Shown piece after piece: positions 47,003 to 60,326 of a stretch of DNA of 64,000 nucleotides; position 1 is the first letter of the stretch, and the number at the start of each line of letters is the position of its first letter. The stretch is from Lunularia cruciata. Its lineage: Eukaryota; Streptophyta; Marchantiopsida; Lunulariales; Lunulariaceae. Position numbers and translations under genes: made by a program. The DNA is taken from contig OX419762.1 in NCBI GenBank assembly GCA_948567375.1, positions 27,533,465 to 27,597,464 on the forward strand. Reading direction: 5' to 3'. Under the pieces are notes generated by a model. The model saw only the letters and a program-made list of their open reading frames with translations. It had not been told where the DNA came from and searched no databases.

Positions 47003-49483
47003 ATGCTTTTGTACAAAAATACCTTTAAGCATCCTTGCTCTATCCAAGATATATTTTCAACTTATAATAGAAATAGTGAAATTTTATGCTTTTTGTTAAG
47101 GAAATAAGTATAACTCTAAGACTAAGATAAAATTTTCATTGAAGCTTTGAAGTGGATGTTTTATAATTAAGTAGAAAGCTTCAAGATAAGCTTTTTGATG
47201 ATATATTAAGTCTTGTTTTGATAGTTATAACTCCAATGATACTCTTTTAAACTCTATCTACTTTTTATGGCTCAAACTTTAACTTAAAACATTAATTAAG
47301 GTGTAATTATTGGTTCATGCCAAAAGTTTGCAAGATTATTGGCTCAAGGTTGATGTAACTTCCAATAACACTCTAGAAAATTTCCACTCTTTCAACCATG
47401 ATCTGCAATAGAAAAATTTAAAATCAATTAAAATTGGAGATGGAGGAAATCATCTAGGCTTATACTAGTACTTTTGATTGAAGTTTGATCTATCAAATCT
47501 CAATACTTATAAAGCCTAAGCTAACCTAAACTTGCAAGGTAATTTTGCATGCCCTCCTTTAATCATCTATGAAATTTTACATCTGAATTCTAAACAAATT
47601 CCTACATATGGATAAATTCTCAAGTTATGCTAACTTGTTAGCTCTATAGACCTAAGTCTACTTGATCCAACACCTTGAATTCTACATTTTACTAATTCAC
47701 ATCAAATTTTAAACAAATGCACAAAAACTATCCACCAACAATGCTAAAAATATTCACAAGTTGGCTCAAACCAAAACTTGAGATGTGATCAAAACATTGC
47801 AAACTTTATCATAATCTCCGACCTCAACACCTTGATTTTAATTACTTCAACTTCAACTAGTTCATATTAGGGTTGGGATTGACTCAAGAAGTGTTTCTTG
47901 GATGTAATACAACAAGAGTCTTGTATACTTTCTAAACCCATTGATATATTATAAAATTCTTTTGTATAACTCCTAAAATCCTCCAAATGTTTGCTTGGGT
48001 ACAAATTAGACTCCCTTACTTCAATCATTTATATATTGGTCACCAATCACTCAAATCTCACACTTTAAATCTCCATGTTATAGGTTGTTTACTAATCTCT
48101 TAAAAAAAGGTCTTTTCTCCCTAAATGCATCTCTCACACTTCCTCGATTGTACAAAATCCTTTACTCACATGGTGATTAATAATTCTTTGTACCTTGGAC
48201 AAGTGTCCAAGGTGCAAGGAGTTGCTAAGTGGCAACTCCTCCTTTTGATATATGGACTTTCAAACTCCATCTCCAAAGCCTTGAGAAAGATTTATGGTCT
48301 TTCCATTTCTACAAAAGGATGTAAATAGTTAAATCATATAGATGCACATAAGAAAGTACAAGGAGGATAATAGGACCTAGATTCTACCTCACTGACACTG
48401 TAAATGAAAGATCAAAATGAGATACCATCAAAGGTCCAAAATTGATCACGGTTCATAATTTAAAATTGATGATAAAATTGTTTGAGAGACGTGGATGAAG
48501 AGCATATAACATCTTAAGATCACGCTTACAAATCAAACTTGCTACTCATATAGTTTAGTTCTCATGCTCTACTACTACTCTAGAATTTCAAGACAAGAAA
48601 ACCTTGCTTTCTATTGAGTTTACACTCTTGTATACATTCTAATGTATACAAGAGTCTACAAGAGTATACATTGCTCTAAGCAATGGATGAAGACAATGTC
48701 ACTACACGGCCAATCAGTTGAATGTACGTAGATGGCTCATTTGGCAATGGATCCACCCTATGTTATTTATATTTTATATAATATAATATCACATATATAC
48801 AACTATTATTCCACTCACATCACAATAGTGTGAAAAAATCAACAACATGTATTGCTTAAAAGTAAATAAGACCTAAATAAAAATATAATTTCAGCTTTTT
48901 AGTATCAAAGTCCTCACCAAAAATATGTCTAACTGCTTGTTTGCCCCTAAAACACTTTAAGAACATAGGTGATATTATTATACAAAGATTATTCTTTTGT
49001 TTTCAATGTAGGTAATTCCTTGTCCCTTGGATGGGTGCTTATGTTATCATCTATTTATAAGGAAAAATAAAATCCTAACCAATTCAATGAGTATTACCTT
49101 TAAATATCTTCTAAATTTTCTTCTCTTTATGATGGGGTATGATTTTAGGCCATTAGATTTATCCTTTGTAAAAATATGATTTGATTCCTAGTGTTTGAAG
49201 TAGCCTCTACTCTAAATTATTATTTTTATGTAAATTCCATTGGATTTATCCTTTATTAAAATATGATTTGAGTAATAATATTTATGCTATTATAAATGGG
49301 CTCTACTCTAAATTATTTATTTTTTATCTATAAATGAAAATGTTACTCAACAACTTGTTGAAATCTACAAAACAAAAACCTTGTTTGAGAGGAAGAACTC
49401 ATTTAACAAATTCACTTGGATTAGTACAAAGCTTGAGTACACTTAATAAGCTTACTTTGAACAACATAGTTCTTACATAGTTT
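47003..49483. other. AT-rich stretch without genes
   Basis: No coding family, LTR or tRNA recognised. The only distinct structure is the inverted repeat at 48624-48655. Confidence 0.5.
48624..48655. repeat. Perfect 15-bp inverted repeat
   Basis: ACTCTTGTATACATT, two bases (CT), then its exact complement AATGTATACAAGAGT. A third partial arm (AAGAGTATACATT) follows at once. Confidence 0.9.
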
Positions 49484-49904
49484 TGTAATACCATTAGCTA
49501 GATAGATTATCTAGAGATGGATGTTATATATGTAGGGATGTTATATACAATGGTACAAGTAGATCATATGGAGGTGTCATCAAAATAGTACTTTTACTAA
49601 TAGGGCATAGGTCAAAAACACCCTAAAAATTTCAAAGGAGATTCTCCAAAGATTTATGTTGGTCAAACTTGTTTGACCAACCAATGAGGACAAAGATAGA
49701 CATGTTACTAATTCATGCAGCTAATCTAAGAGTGGAGCTTGCTGACTCTCACCAATCCATGCAGTTGATCCAAGGGTGTAGCTCTCTCCTAGTGGTTCCT
49801 ATTTACTTTATGGTAAAGACAAGATGTTCCTTCAAGGCATCAGAGTATTGAATGCTGAAGCTTTGTGTTTCTCTTGGGATTTTTCTTGTGCTCAAAACAT
49901 TACA
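49484..49904 (+). repeat. Solo LTR, internally deleted
   Basis: Starts TGTAATACCATTAGCTAG and ends AAACATTACA, but is only 421 bp because about 180 bp around the middle is missing. No convincing flanking duplication. Confidence 0.75.
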
Positions 49905-50779
49905 ATTTACTATTAGAACTGTAATCATCATTTTTTGTTAATGTAAAAACAAGAACATGAAAATAGATCAAGGAACTCTTTTTATGAGGGAATGAATTTA
50001 TTACTAATTAATCTTGAATCATACTGTTTTAATTGCAAAGAAATTGGCAATATATTTGAGACACAATATGGTTGTCCTAAAATGTAAAATGTTATTTCAT
50101 CTTAGAAAGGTAAACAAAAATCATCAAATAACAATTGTTTGAATAGTACTCTTGCAATCTTATCTACCATGATGGATTTGAATTGTTGATTGAATATAAT
50201 GCAGTAGATATTATGATCAAGAGATTTTAATACTTCCTTTAAGATTTTATATCCCATAACTCATAAATTTTAGTGACTCATGGTTGAAGAATACTATGAT
50301 GCATTAATTACTATAGAGAAGACAAAATGAATAAAAATTTTCTTGAGTAACTTACTAGTTTAGTTAAACGTTGATCTACTTGATTGTGAGTACGTCTTAT
50401 CAAAATAATCCAACATTTATCTTCTTGAACATGTACAAAATGGCAATGAGGTGATAACACCTACAACCATAAACTTTTTCTTTGATAATATTGTTTAATT
50501 ATAGCAATATAATGGAGATAAATTTCCTTCTTACTTGTTTCTTTGACTTGGTTAAAGGTGTGTGTGAAATTAGATAGAGAAAGAGGTCTTATTGTAAACA
50601 TGTGATCACAATTTGTATGTATGAATAACAAAGATTGTAGAGGTAGATCTTGCAAAAGCCAACAATCATTACTTACATGATGACTATTAAATATGAATAA
50701 ATATTACTCACTAAGACTAAACCTACTTGAGATTAGATGATCTTACTAAACATATAAAATAACAAAGTATTACATTCTA
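49905..50779. other. AT-rich sequence downstream of the Copia remnant
   Basis: No gene. By position on the 3' side of the minus-strand Copia pol it may contain that element's 3' LTR, but no matching second copy was found to define it. Confidence 0.35.
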
Positions 50780-51009
50780 ACATTGCAACTCAAATAGGAA
50801 TTTTGTATCATCATATTCTTGATGTAGCAATATGCTTCTCATGAAGTCCTTTAGGTAAATCCTTTGTCAATACTCAAGCACACATATCTTTAGTAGGTAA
50901 ATAGCTAATGTTGATTTCTCCACTTTGCAATTTATCTTCACTAACATGATATTGAATATCAATGTGCTTGTTCCTATCATGATTCTTTCTTGTAGAAGCA
51001 ATAACAATT
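50780..51009 (-). pseudogene. Ty1/Copia RNase H, terminal part
   Basis: The minus strand reads through NKHIDIQYH and GEINISYLPTKDMCA, then LTKDLPKGLHEKH, the standard end of Copia RNase H (RTKHIDI..., ADIFTKPLP...). It is cut at 51009 by E3 and continues in frame at 55706. One stop lies after CA. Confidence 0.75.
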
Positions 51010-51577
51010 TCTAATATCCAAAGAATAGGAGAAACCCCCAAGAGAAACACAAAGCTTCAACACTCAATACTCTAATGCTCCAAAGTAGCACCTTGTCTTT
51101 ATTATATAGCAAAGAGGATCCACTCAAAGGTACCTCCACCCTTGGATTAGATACATGGATTGGTGATATGTTAGTGAGCTCCATCCTTAGATTAGTTGTA
51201 TGAATGGGTGACATGTTGGTTCTTGTCTTATCTGGTTGGCCAAACAAGTTTGACTGCGTAGATTCTTCAAGGAATCTTTCTATAGGAAGTTTAATATCAT
51301 ATGGGTGAGTTACCATTAGAGAACTCTTGATAAGATAAACTATAGATAAGATGCAACAATGGGAGAATGTTTTAATTTTTAAGGCCCAATTCATTCATTA
51401 GGCCTCTAAATTGGCTCTAAAGTTTTCAAGGTGTTTTCAACTTTTGCCTTATTAGTGAAAGTACTTTTTTGGTGACACTTGTATTTGATTTACTTAGTCC
51501 ATCATATATAACATCCTTCTAGATATTACCAAGCCAATTTCCACCTCTAAATAATATGTCTAGCTGTTGGTATTACA
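51010..51577 (-). repeat. 3' LTR of E3
   Basis: 568 bp; the plus strand starts TCTAATATCCAAAG (TG decayed to TC) and ends GGTATTACA. The complement of the polypurine tract (AACCTACATCCTTTT) lies next to it at 51578-51592. Confidence 0.85.
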
Positions 51578-51619
51578 AACCTACATCCTTTTAAGACATA
51601 ATGTCTTCATTGCAAAGTA

Positions 51620-54600
51620 GTTGTTCAAATGATCACACTAACATTGGTGCATGGGTCAAGTTGGTTGTTGGCTCCCATGTTACCTCATACAATGGGTACT
51701 CTTTCCAATGTACAAGATATTCCACACATGGATGGTGTGTATCACAGATGCATTTTTGGAGAATGTGTTTGACTTCATATTCCTCCATGCTATCAATGAG
51801 TGTTGGACAAAGTCTAACTTCTTGTATAGAAGGAAAGTGGAATGGTTGGAGTGAATATTTGCATAGTAAGAGAACATGGAACACTAGATGGATCTTGATG
51901 TATAATGGTAGCTTGAAGTGATAGGTCATTATGCCAATTTGATGAAGGATGGGAAAAGAAACCAATAAAACAAGGTTTGAGCTTACAAGGGCCAACTAAC
52001 GTGAGGTTGGTTGTAGATAACCAAACTTGATCTCTAACATTGAACTCCATGTGCTGATGATATGAATTTGCATACTATTTTTGTCAATTTTGGGTGATCT
52101 ACAACCTATGCTTGGCATTCTCCACACCCTATTGGATTCTAGAAACAAAAATGTTGACAACATCAACCTTGGTAGCCATTGGACAGATCTTCATCAAGAT
52201 TGAAGGTGTGAAAGGATGTTCTCCATACATGAGGAAGAATAGTATGATCCATGTGAATGCATTCACTGAATTATTATAGGTAAATTCCACCAATGGAAGT
52301 AAGGTGTCATGTCTTTCTTGCTCATTTAAGATGAAGCCCATGAGCATGTCCTTAGTAGTGCAATTAGCCCGCTTTGGTTGTCCTTCGGTCTGTGGATAGT
52401 AAGCCTTAGACATGGTATGGCTCATTTGGTTTTGAGAAAACCAAAGAATCTTCTCCACAACAAACAAGTGAATTGAGTGCCTCTATTAATGATGAGCACT
52501 TGAGATAGGCCATGGTGAGAAAAGATTACAGCTAAGTACAATTCAACTAATTGTGGAGTAGTCACTTTCTTGGTGGGAGGACACACATGAATCATTTTGT
52601 TGAGTTGGTTGACAAAGACTACAATAGAGTAAAACCCATAGGTGGTCTTGGGCAATTTACAAACCAAATACATGCTTACTGATTCCCAATGTTGTGTAGG
52701 AGCAAGGAGAAGTTAAAGGAGTCTTGCAAAAGCTTGATAAGAATCTTTATTTTTTTGATAGGGTAGGTAGCTTTGCACATACTCTGTCACATCATTGCTC
52801 ATCTTGGGCCAATAATAAGGCATTTGATTGCATCTAAGGTCTTGTCTACTCTAATATGACCTATAATGGTGGAATCATAACATTTTATTATGATTGTGGT
52901 TCTTTTGTCTGTGGTATTTGGGATCCATAACTTGCCATTATGAAAGATGAGTCTTTGGGTATTGGTTACACCTTTGGATGATGAGCTCCTACAATCTGTG
53001 TGGTCAGTTATTGGAGCAACAAGAATCATTGACTAGAATTATGGATTCATCTTGACCTCTGCCACCAAATTGTTTGCCATACGCAATTGAGTGAATACAT
53101 CTACAAGCTATTTCTTGCCTTCCACATATGTAATCATCATGTTGGACTATTGTCTCCACTTTGTGCATCAAATCTATCAATGAGATAGATCTTTCTATAT
53201 GTTGAGGTGGACTAAAGGGTTGTGGTCTATCTTCACTACAAATACCTTCTTGCCAAGATAGTTTTTCCAATGCTTGGTGCAAGAACAATGGCCAACTCTT
53301 CTCATTTGGTGGTATGATAGTTGCATTCTATCAATAACAAATTTTGAGAGAACTATGCAATAGTGTGCCATCCTTCATTCCATTCTTGTTGTAGAATTGC
53401 TCCTATTGCAATGCTTGATGTATCTATAGCCTACTTGATTAGATTTTTTAGGTCATACCATTTCAAGATTGGTGAATTTAGTAATGAGTCCTTCAATTCC
53501 TAAAAAGCCAATTCTTGTGCCATTTCCCACATCCATTTCTTCCCTTTGCAAAATAGTGTTGTTGTGTGACCTTGGAGAAGTCCTTGAGAAATTAATTATA
53601 AAACCCCATCAATCCCAAGAAACTCTTGAGTTGAGTTTGATCTTCTAGAGAACCCCATTTTTGAATGACCTCTATTTTATTAACATCTAGATATGTTTTG
53701 CACTTACTCTATACCCCAATTAGTCAATTTCAAACTTGCAAAACTCATACTTTGAGATTTTGGCATACAATTGATTCTATCATAGATTTGGAGGACTTCT
53801 CATAGATGTTGCTTGTGCTAAATCATGGTCCTATTGTAGACTAAGATATCATCCAAGAAAATGATAATAGATCTATCCAAGTATGGAAAAAATATATCAT
53901 TCATCAAACTCATGAAAGTGGATGGTGCATTGGTGAGACCAAATGGTACCATTGGGTATTCAAAGTGACCATATCTTCTTTGAAAGGAAATTTTGTATAA
54001 GTCTTCCTCCACAATCTTGATTTAGTTGTAACTGCTCTACAAATCAAGTTTGGTGAAATTTTTTGCCTTGTTGAGTTAATTGAACAGGTCATCTAGGTGA
54101 GGTAATGGGTATTTATTCTTCAATGTTTGTTCATTTAGGCCTCGGTAATCAATGCATATGCATATTGTACCATCCTTCTTCTTCACAAACAAGATAAGAG
54201 CCCCATATAGTGATATTGGGTAAGATAAACCTTTTCTATGGCATCTCCTCAATTTTATTCTTACATTCTTCCAATTCATGAGGTGATAGTCAATATGGGG
54301 ATTGACAAGGAGGTATCTTCCTTGAAAGTATCTTGATTATATGATCAACTCTCCTTTTTGGTAGTAATCTTGGTAGTAATCTTGAGGGTAAATCATTTGA
54401 AAAGAAATCTTGAAACTCATTGACCACATCTTTCAAGTTCTCAAGAATTTTTCCATTGAGTTGTGCACACATGAATTATTTTATTAGACCCATGAAACAT
54501 CTATTTGTCTTATTGATAGCTATTGTCGTTATGATATAGTGAGGCAATTCATCCCTTTGTGATCTTTTTGTAACCTCAATAATCATCAAATGGCTAGTTT

Positions 54601-55540
54601 TCAATACTTTCTTTCTCCAATTGACCATGGGTTTATAGTGTTCCATCCATGGTATGCCTAAGATCACCTTGTAATGAGCCAAATTTATCATTCACCACTC
54701 AATTTCTCTTGATACTCTCCTATAAGGAATGGTACTTTTCTAGGTAACGACTCAATCCTCTTTGTTTGAAAATTAGGTAACTCTACTTCTTCATGCTCAT
54801 CCTTCTTTAGTTCTATCCCCAACCTTATTGCAATAGAGCTAGATAAGAAATTCTACATTGCTCCAAGGTCTATCAATACTCTCACTTGATTCCCTTCTAA
54901 GACTCCATTTATGACAATTAATTGTGTGTTTGTCTTCCTCAACCTTTGCACACTCATCCTCTTTATCCCCTTACTTTTACTCTTTTCCATTGAGCCAATA
55001 AGGCCATGAGGTACATTTATTTCCAATCCTTATTTTCCAATATGATTTTAGCACCTTCCTTTGCAATTTGCCTCCCCATGTTGTTGAAAGGTTGCTTGTA
55101 TGGAAGTCAAAGCCTCTAGGAAGACAAGCACAACAATTGGTGGCTTTGTGCTCAACTTGGTTGCAACTTTAAGTCCCTCCTCCTTATGTGACCTCATCTC
55201 TCCTTTCTTTGATCCATCCCCATTCTCCTTGGAGCGATTGTGCTCCTTTGTCTTGAAACCAAATGTAGCCTAATTCCATAAGAATTAGTCCACAAAAATA
55301 AGATGTCTTAGCCCAATAGTGTTGCATTGAGACAACTCCTTCACCTCCTTCAAGCGCCCTCGCTATTCTTTGAGCATAAGCAATAGCTTCAAAAGAATGT
55401 GAGGATTTTGTACCATTAACTCTTGGCAAATTCACTCTTTTAACACCCAATTGAAATTTTCAAGAGCTTTTTCTAGACTCATATCAGTTATTAAGACCTG
55501 TAGATCAAAAAATGCCTTCATGTACTTTTGTATGTTGTCC
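51620..55540 (-). pseudogene. gag-pol-chromodomain remnant of E3
   Basis: Minus strand. gag at 55184-55540; decayed zinc knuckle near 55090-55150; protease region 54690-54960; RT at 53560-54300 with [53 protein letters not shown] and FLDDILVY (catalytic Asp pair kept); RNase H about 53000-53500; integrase 52129-52800 with YSIVVFVNQLNKMIHV and IFSHHGLS; chromodomain 51640-51780 with VEYLVHWKEYPLYEVTWEP. The RT stretch is the best preserved in the window, but frameshifts and stops still block translation. Confidence 0.85.
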
Positions 55541-55550
55541 TTTTACTTCA

Positions 55551-55705
55551 AGTTTTCAAGGTGTTTTTGGCTCTTACCTCTTAATTGAAGTACTCTTTTG
55601 GTGGGATCTCTATCTAATCTACTTAGTCCATCATATATAACATCTTTCCGTATGTTACCAAACCAATTCCACCTTTAGATAATATATCTAGCTATTGGTA
55701 TTACA
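55551..55705 (-). repeat. 5' LTR fragment of E3
   Basis: Only the outer 155 bp of the LTR remain, ending TTGGTATTACA at 55705. The inner boundary is a fresh junction with gag sequence. Confidence 0.8.
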
Positions 55706-56024
55706 CAATTCCACTCTTATTATCACATAAAAGCCTTTTTGTTTTTTGAGGATAACCAATGTTTGAAAGTAGACATATTATCCAAATTGCTTTGGTGTTG
55801 GTTGTGGTTAAAGTTATGTACATAACTTCAATACTAGATAACACAATTGACTTTGCTTCTTACTTGGCCAAATTACTACTCTTCCTGCAAGGAGGTAGCA
55901 AAATCCACCAATAGAATTGTGCGAATCCACATTGTCACCACAAGCAGAATCAAAAGCCCTTGTAAATGCAATGGTAAACCTACACAAGAATACTTAAGCA
56001 AAAAATATAAAGTTCCTTGCATAT
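55706..56024 (-). pseudogene. Ty1/Copia RNase H, first part
   Basis: The minus strand reads QGTLYFLLKY at the RT/RNase H linker, then GGFCYLLAGRVVIWPSKKQS, corresponding to Copia GYVFTLAGGAISWQSRKQS, then DNKSGI up to the E3 junction. It is isolated between E3 and E4. Confidence 0.75.
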
Positions 56025-56622
56025 TGTAATACTCCAAGGACAAGAGAACTCTCCAAAAGAGATACAAGAGAGAAAACACATGTTTCATATTCAATCCTCC
56101 AATGCCCTAAAGGAGCACCTTCTCTTTATTATATAGCAAAGAGGATCCCCTCAAAGGAAGCTCCACCCTTGGATCAGATACATGGATTGTTGATCTGACA
56201 AGGAGCTCCATCCTTGGATTAGTTGTTTGAATGGGTGACATCTCAATCCTTGTCCTATCAAGCTGGTCAAATGTGTTTGACCAAAGGGAATCTTTAGGGA
56301 ATCTTCTTGTATGGTGCTTAGAATTGCATGGATGAGGTACTATTGGAAAGCTCTCAACAAGACAACTCAAAGAGGTGAGAAGGCAAGGCTATCCTTCTTG
56401 CGAGGGGAATCTTTCTATTTTCAAGCCCCAATTCATTTGTTTAGGTCTCCAAAATTGGCTATAAAGTTTTCATGCTATTTTTGGCTTCTATCCTATTAAT
56501 AGAAGTACTTTTTTGGTGACACCTCTGTCTGATCTACCTAGCACATTGTACACAACATCCTTATAGATGTTACCAAAGCCAATTTTCACCTTTAGATAAT
56601 ATGTCTAGCTGCTTGTATTATA
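56025..56622 (-). repeat. 3' LTR of E4
   Basis: 598 bp; the plus strand starts TGTAATACTCCAAGGACAAG and ends TTGTATTATA. Confidence 0.88.
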
Positions 56623-56689
56623 GACCTCACCCCTTTTAAGACGCAACGTCTTCTTTGCAAAGTTGTTGCTCAAAAGATTGAATCAACAC

Positions 56690-59600
56690 TAGTGTGTTGG
56701 TCAAGTTGGTTGTTGGCTCCCATGTTGCCTTTTATAGTGGATACCCTTTCCAATGGACTAGATATTCTACATACGGATGGCGAGTACAATGGATGGCGAG
56801 TACTACGGATGCATTTTTGGAGAATGCGTTTGACCTCATATTCCTTGGCCTCATCAACTTGGGTTGGACACTGTTGAGTTTATTGGATGGAAGAGAAGTG
56901 GAGCTACCAGGGAGCATATCAATGTAATAGGGAAACACAAAACACCAAGTGGATTGTCATATGTGGCGGTAGCTCAAGGTGATAAGCCACGATGCCAATG
57001 TAAAGAAGGATGGAGAAAAGTCCAATAAAACAAGGTTTGAGCTTATGAGGACCAACTAACTTGAGGTTGGTGTTTGATAGCTAAACTTGATCTCCCACAT
57101 TGAACTCCATGTGTTGCCAGTGTGAATCTACATATTGCTTCTGCCAATTTTGGGTAATTTGCAACCTGTGCTTGGCGTGCTCCACCCTTGTTGAGTTCTA
57201 GAGACAAAAGTGTTGATAACATCAACCTTAGTAGCCACTAGATGGACCTTCATCAAGCTTGAAGGTGTGAAAGGATGCTCTCCATACATGAGGAAGAACG
57301 GTGTGACTTATGTGAAGGCATTCACCAAATTGTTATAAGAAAATTCCACCAATGGGAATAAGGTGTCCCAACTCTCTTGCTCATACAAAGTAATGCTTCA
57401 AAGTATGGCCTCAATAATGCAATTTGCACTCTTTGTTTGTCTATTAGTCTATGGATGATAAGTTGTGGACATAACCAAATTGGTTTTGAAGAACCCAAAG
57501 AGTGTTCTCCAAAACAAAATAGTGAATTGAGTGCCTCTATCTATGATGAGCACTTGAGACAAGCCATGATGAGAAAAGATTGCATCTAAGTACAATTGAG
57601 CTAGTTTCAAGGCAGTCACATCTTTGGTGGTAGGACATAAATAAATCATTTTGCTTAGTTGGTCGACAAAGACTACGATGGAATCAAACCCAAAGGTGGT
57701 CTTGGGCAATTCACAAACTAGATCCATGCTTACTTGTTCCCAACATTGTGTGGGAGTGGGGAGAGGTTGAAGGAGTCATGTGGGAGCTTGATTAGAAGCC
57801 TTATTTTGTTGATAAAGTAGGCAGCTCCAAACATATTCCATCACATCGTTGCTCATCTTGGGCTAATAGTAATGGTGTTTGACTACTTCCAAGGTATTGT
57901 CCATTCCAACGTGACTTGCAATGGAAGAATCATGACATTCCGCTATGATGGTGGTTCTTAGATCCGTATCATCTAGGATCCAAAACATGCAATCACAAAA
58001 GGTGAGTCATTGGGTACTAGTGATGCATTTGGATGATCTGTGGATTAGTTTTTGTAGCAATAAGAATCTTAGGCCAGAATTTAGGATTCATCATGATGTC
58101 TACCACCAAATTGCTTGCCATAAGCATTTAGATGAATGCATCTACAAGTTGCTTCTTGCCCTCCATATATCTGATTGTCATGTTGAATTGTTATCTCTAC
58201 TTTGCCTATAGAATTTGTCGATGAGAAAGATCTTTTTATGTCTCAAGGTAGACTAAAGGTTTGTGGTCCGTCTCTACTACAAATAGATTTTCACCCAAAT
58301 AGTGCTTCTAATGCTTGGTTTCAAGGAAAATGGCCAGCTCTTCTTGTTTGGTGGTATGATAGTTGCATTCTACCGGTAGCAACTTACAAGAGAAATATGC
58401 AACTGGGTGCCATCTATCTTGCCATTCTTGTTGTAGTACTACTCCTATTGCTACACTATATGCATCTATAGCCATCTTGATTGGACATTTTGGGTCATAC
58501 CATTTCAAGATTGGTGCATGTAGTAATGTATCTTTCAACTCCTGAAAGGCCAATTCTTATATGGTTTCCCATATCTACCTCTTCTTCTTGCCCAATAGTG
58601 TTGTTAGAGGTTGTGCAATCTTGGAGAAATCCTTGACAAATCAACAATAAAACCCATTAATCCCAATAAACTCTTGAGTTGAGTTTGATCTTTTGTGCTC
58701 TATCAACATCCCACTGTAAACTAAGATGTTATCAAGAAAAATGATAACTGATTTATCCAAGTACGGATGAAATATGTCATTCATCATAGTTGTTTTGTTT
58801 GAGCCCCTTCTCCCTGTGGGACTCCTTCTCTCCTTTCTTTGACCTATTCCCGTTCTTCTTAGAGAGGTCTTGCTTTTCTATCTTGGAACCAAATGTTGTA
58901 CAATTCCATAGGAATTGGTCCACCAAAATGGTGTGTCTTAGCCCAATAGTTTTTCATTGGTGCTATTGCTTCACCTCTTCCAAGTGCTCCTACTATTCTT
59001 TGGGTGCAAGTAATGGCTTCAAAAATAGTACAAGGATTGTACACCATTACCTCTTGGTGAATCTGCTTTTTTAATCCTCTCTTGAAATTTTCAAGAGCTT
59101 TAGTTGGACTCATATCAATTATTGTAACCTATAGATCCAAAAATGATTCCATGTACTCTTGTATGTTATTCTTCTACTTCAACCCTTAGAGTCTGGTTTT
59201 GGCCATTTGCACAAAATCCACAGATTAATATTTCTTGAGTAGCCCTTCTTGCATGGCTATCCAAGTGACCTCTCTTCCTTCTACCAAGAATGATTGTTCC
59301 CAAGCGTCATACCATGTGAGTGCTTTATCAATCAAGTACCCACACACAAACACACTTGCAGAATGATCAATGATCTCTATTGTGAACAATCAAAGGTATC
59401 AATTTATTCTTGAAATCCAATTTTTCACTACTCCCATGGAATGTTGTTCCTTGTAAGGCTCAATGTTACACGTCATTTTCATTTGTAGTAACAACATAGC
59501 TTGGTTGTTGATTAAAATTGGTGTCATTGGCATGTATAACTCTCCAAGTACTTTGATTGTTGGTGTTGGTTGTTGAGATGGCTCCCCTTCTTGCATTACT

Positions 59601-59965
59601 TGATCATTCTTGACAATACATATTTAATTTTGCAATTCCTCCATTGTCATCTTGATTTCTTGAAACTCATTCAACATCCCTTACATTCCTTGCATCAACT
59701 CTTGCAACTACGGATCCATGATTCCTACACACGACTGATGTTCAATTACTACTTCCTACTTCATTAAAGGGTTATAATGATCACTTGGGAGGGTGCATGC
59801 TATGGGAACTACCATTGGGACCTCAGAGGCTATCACTAGTTTATAATATTCCTCAATAAAGTTGCAGACTACAAAATCCCTAAACATTACTTTTGGCCTA
59901 ACTGCATAATGGATTTCTACTTGCATATTGAAAGGGTGAGGATTTGGTACATTCAGATCCATAAC
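56690..59965 (-). pseudogene. gag and partial pol of E4
   Basis: gag begins near 59962 (MDLNVPNPHPFNMQVE) and extends to about 58800. It is followed at once by a short RT tail and then RNase H (58308-58553: LKWYDPKCPIKMAIDA, AVAYFSCKLLPVE-type block), integrase (57449-57727: MDLVCELPKTTFGFDSIVVF, IFSHHGLS) and chromodomain (56732-56938: YVEYLVHWKGYPL). Protease and most RT blocks are missing. Frames shift between blocks. Confidence 0.82.
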
Positions 59966-60315
59966 ATCATAATAGAATGTAGATTGTCAAATCCTACTCT
60001 TTGTCATATATCACCACAAGTAAAATCACCGAGTTTGGTGAATTCATCACTCTATCCATGAAGTTTGCTCCAAAGTGATAAACTAGAGATACCCTTGTTT
60101 GCTCACGTTGGATGTACATAATGTTGATGAGGAATGGATTCAAGAATGCAAACCTAAGTGCATGAAATTATCCTCCTGGTGCATCCATCCCATCCGCTCT
60201 CTAAAGCACTTCCTAAGTCTAGCAATTTGCTATGTTCTCAATCTCAAATTACTCAATTTCAGTAGCTTGTGCTCTTCCAAGAGGGCTGATCTACTCTCTT
60301 GGGTTAATACACTTG

Positions 60316-60325
60316 CTTGATACCA
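60316..60325 (-). other. Primer binding site of E4
   Basis: The minus strand reads TGGTATCAAG one base inside the 5' LTR. This is the best-preserved primer site in the window and points to initiator Met-tRNA priming. Confidence 0.75.
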
Positions 60326-60326
60326 T

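Larger units (their letters stand above)
51010..55705 (-). mobile_element. Gypsy element E3, dead, inserted in Copia pol
   Basis: Minus-strand element of the same family. The 3' LTR is 51010-51577; the 5' LTR is only a fragment (55551-55705). The flanks are identical: CAATT at 51005-51009 and at 55706-55710. A deletion fused gag to the middle of the 5' LTR and removed the primer site. Order from right to left: gag, protease, RT, RNase H, integrase, chromodomain. Confidence 0.88.
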
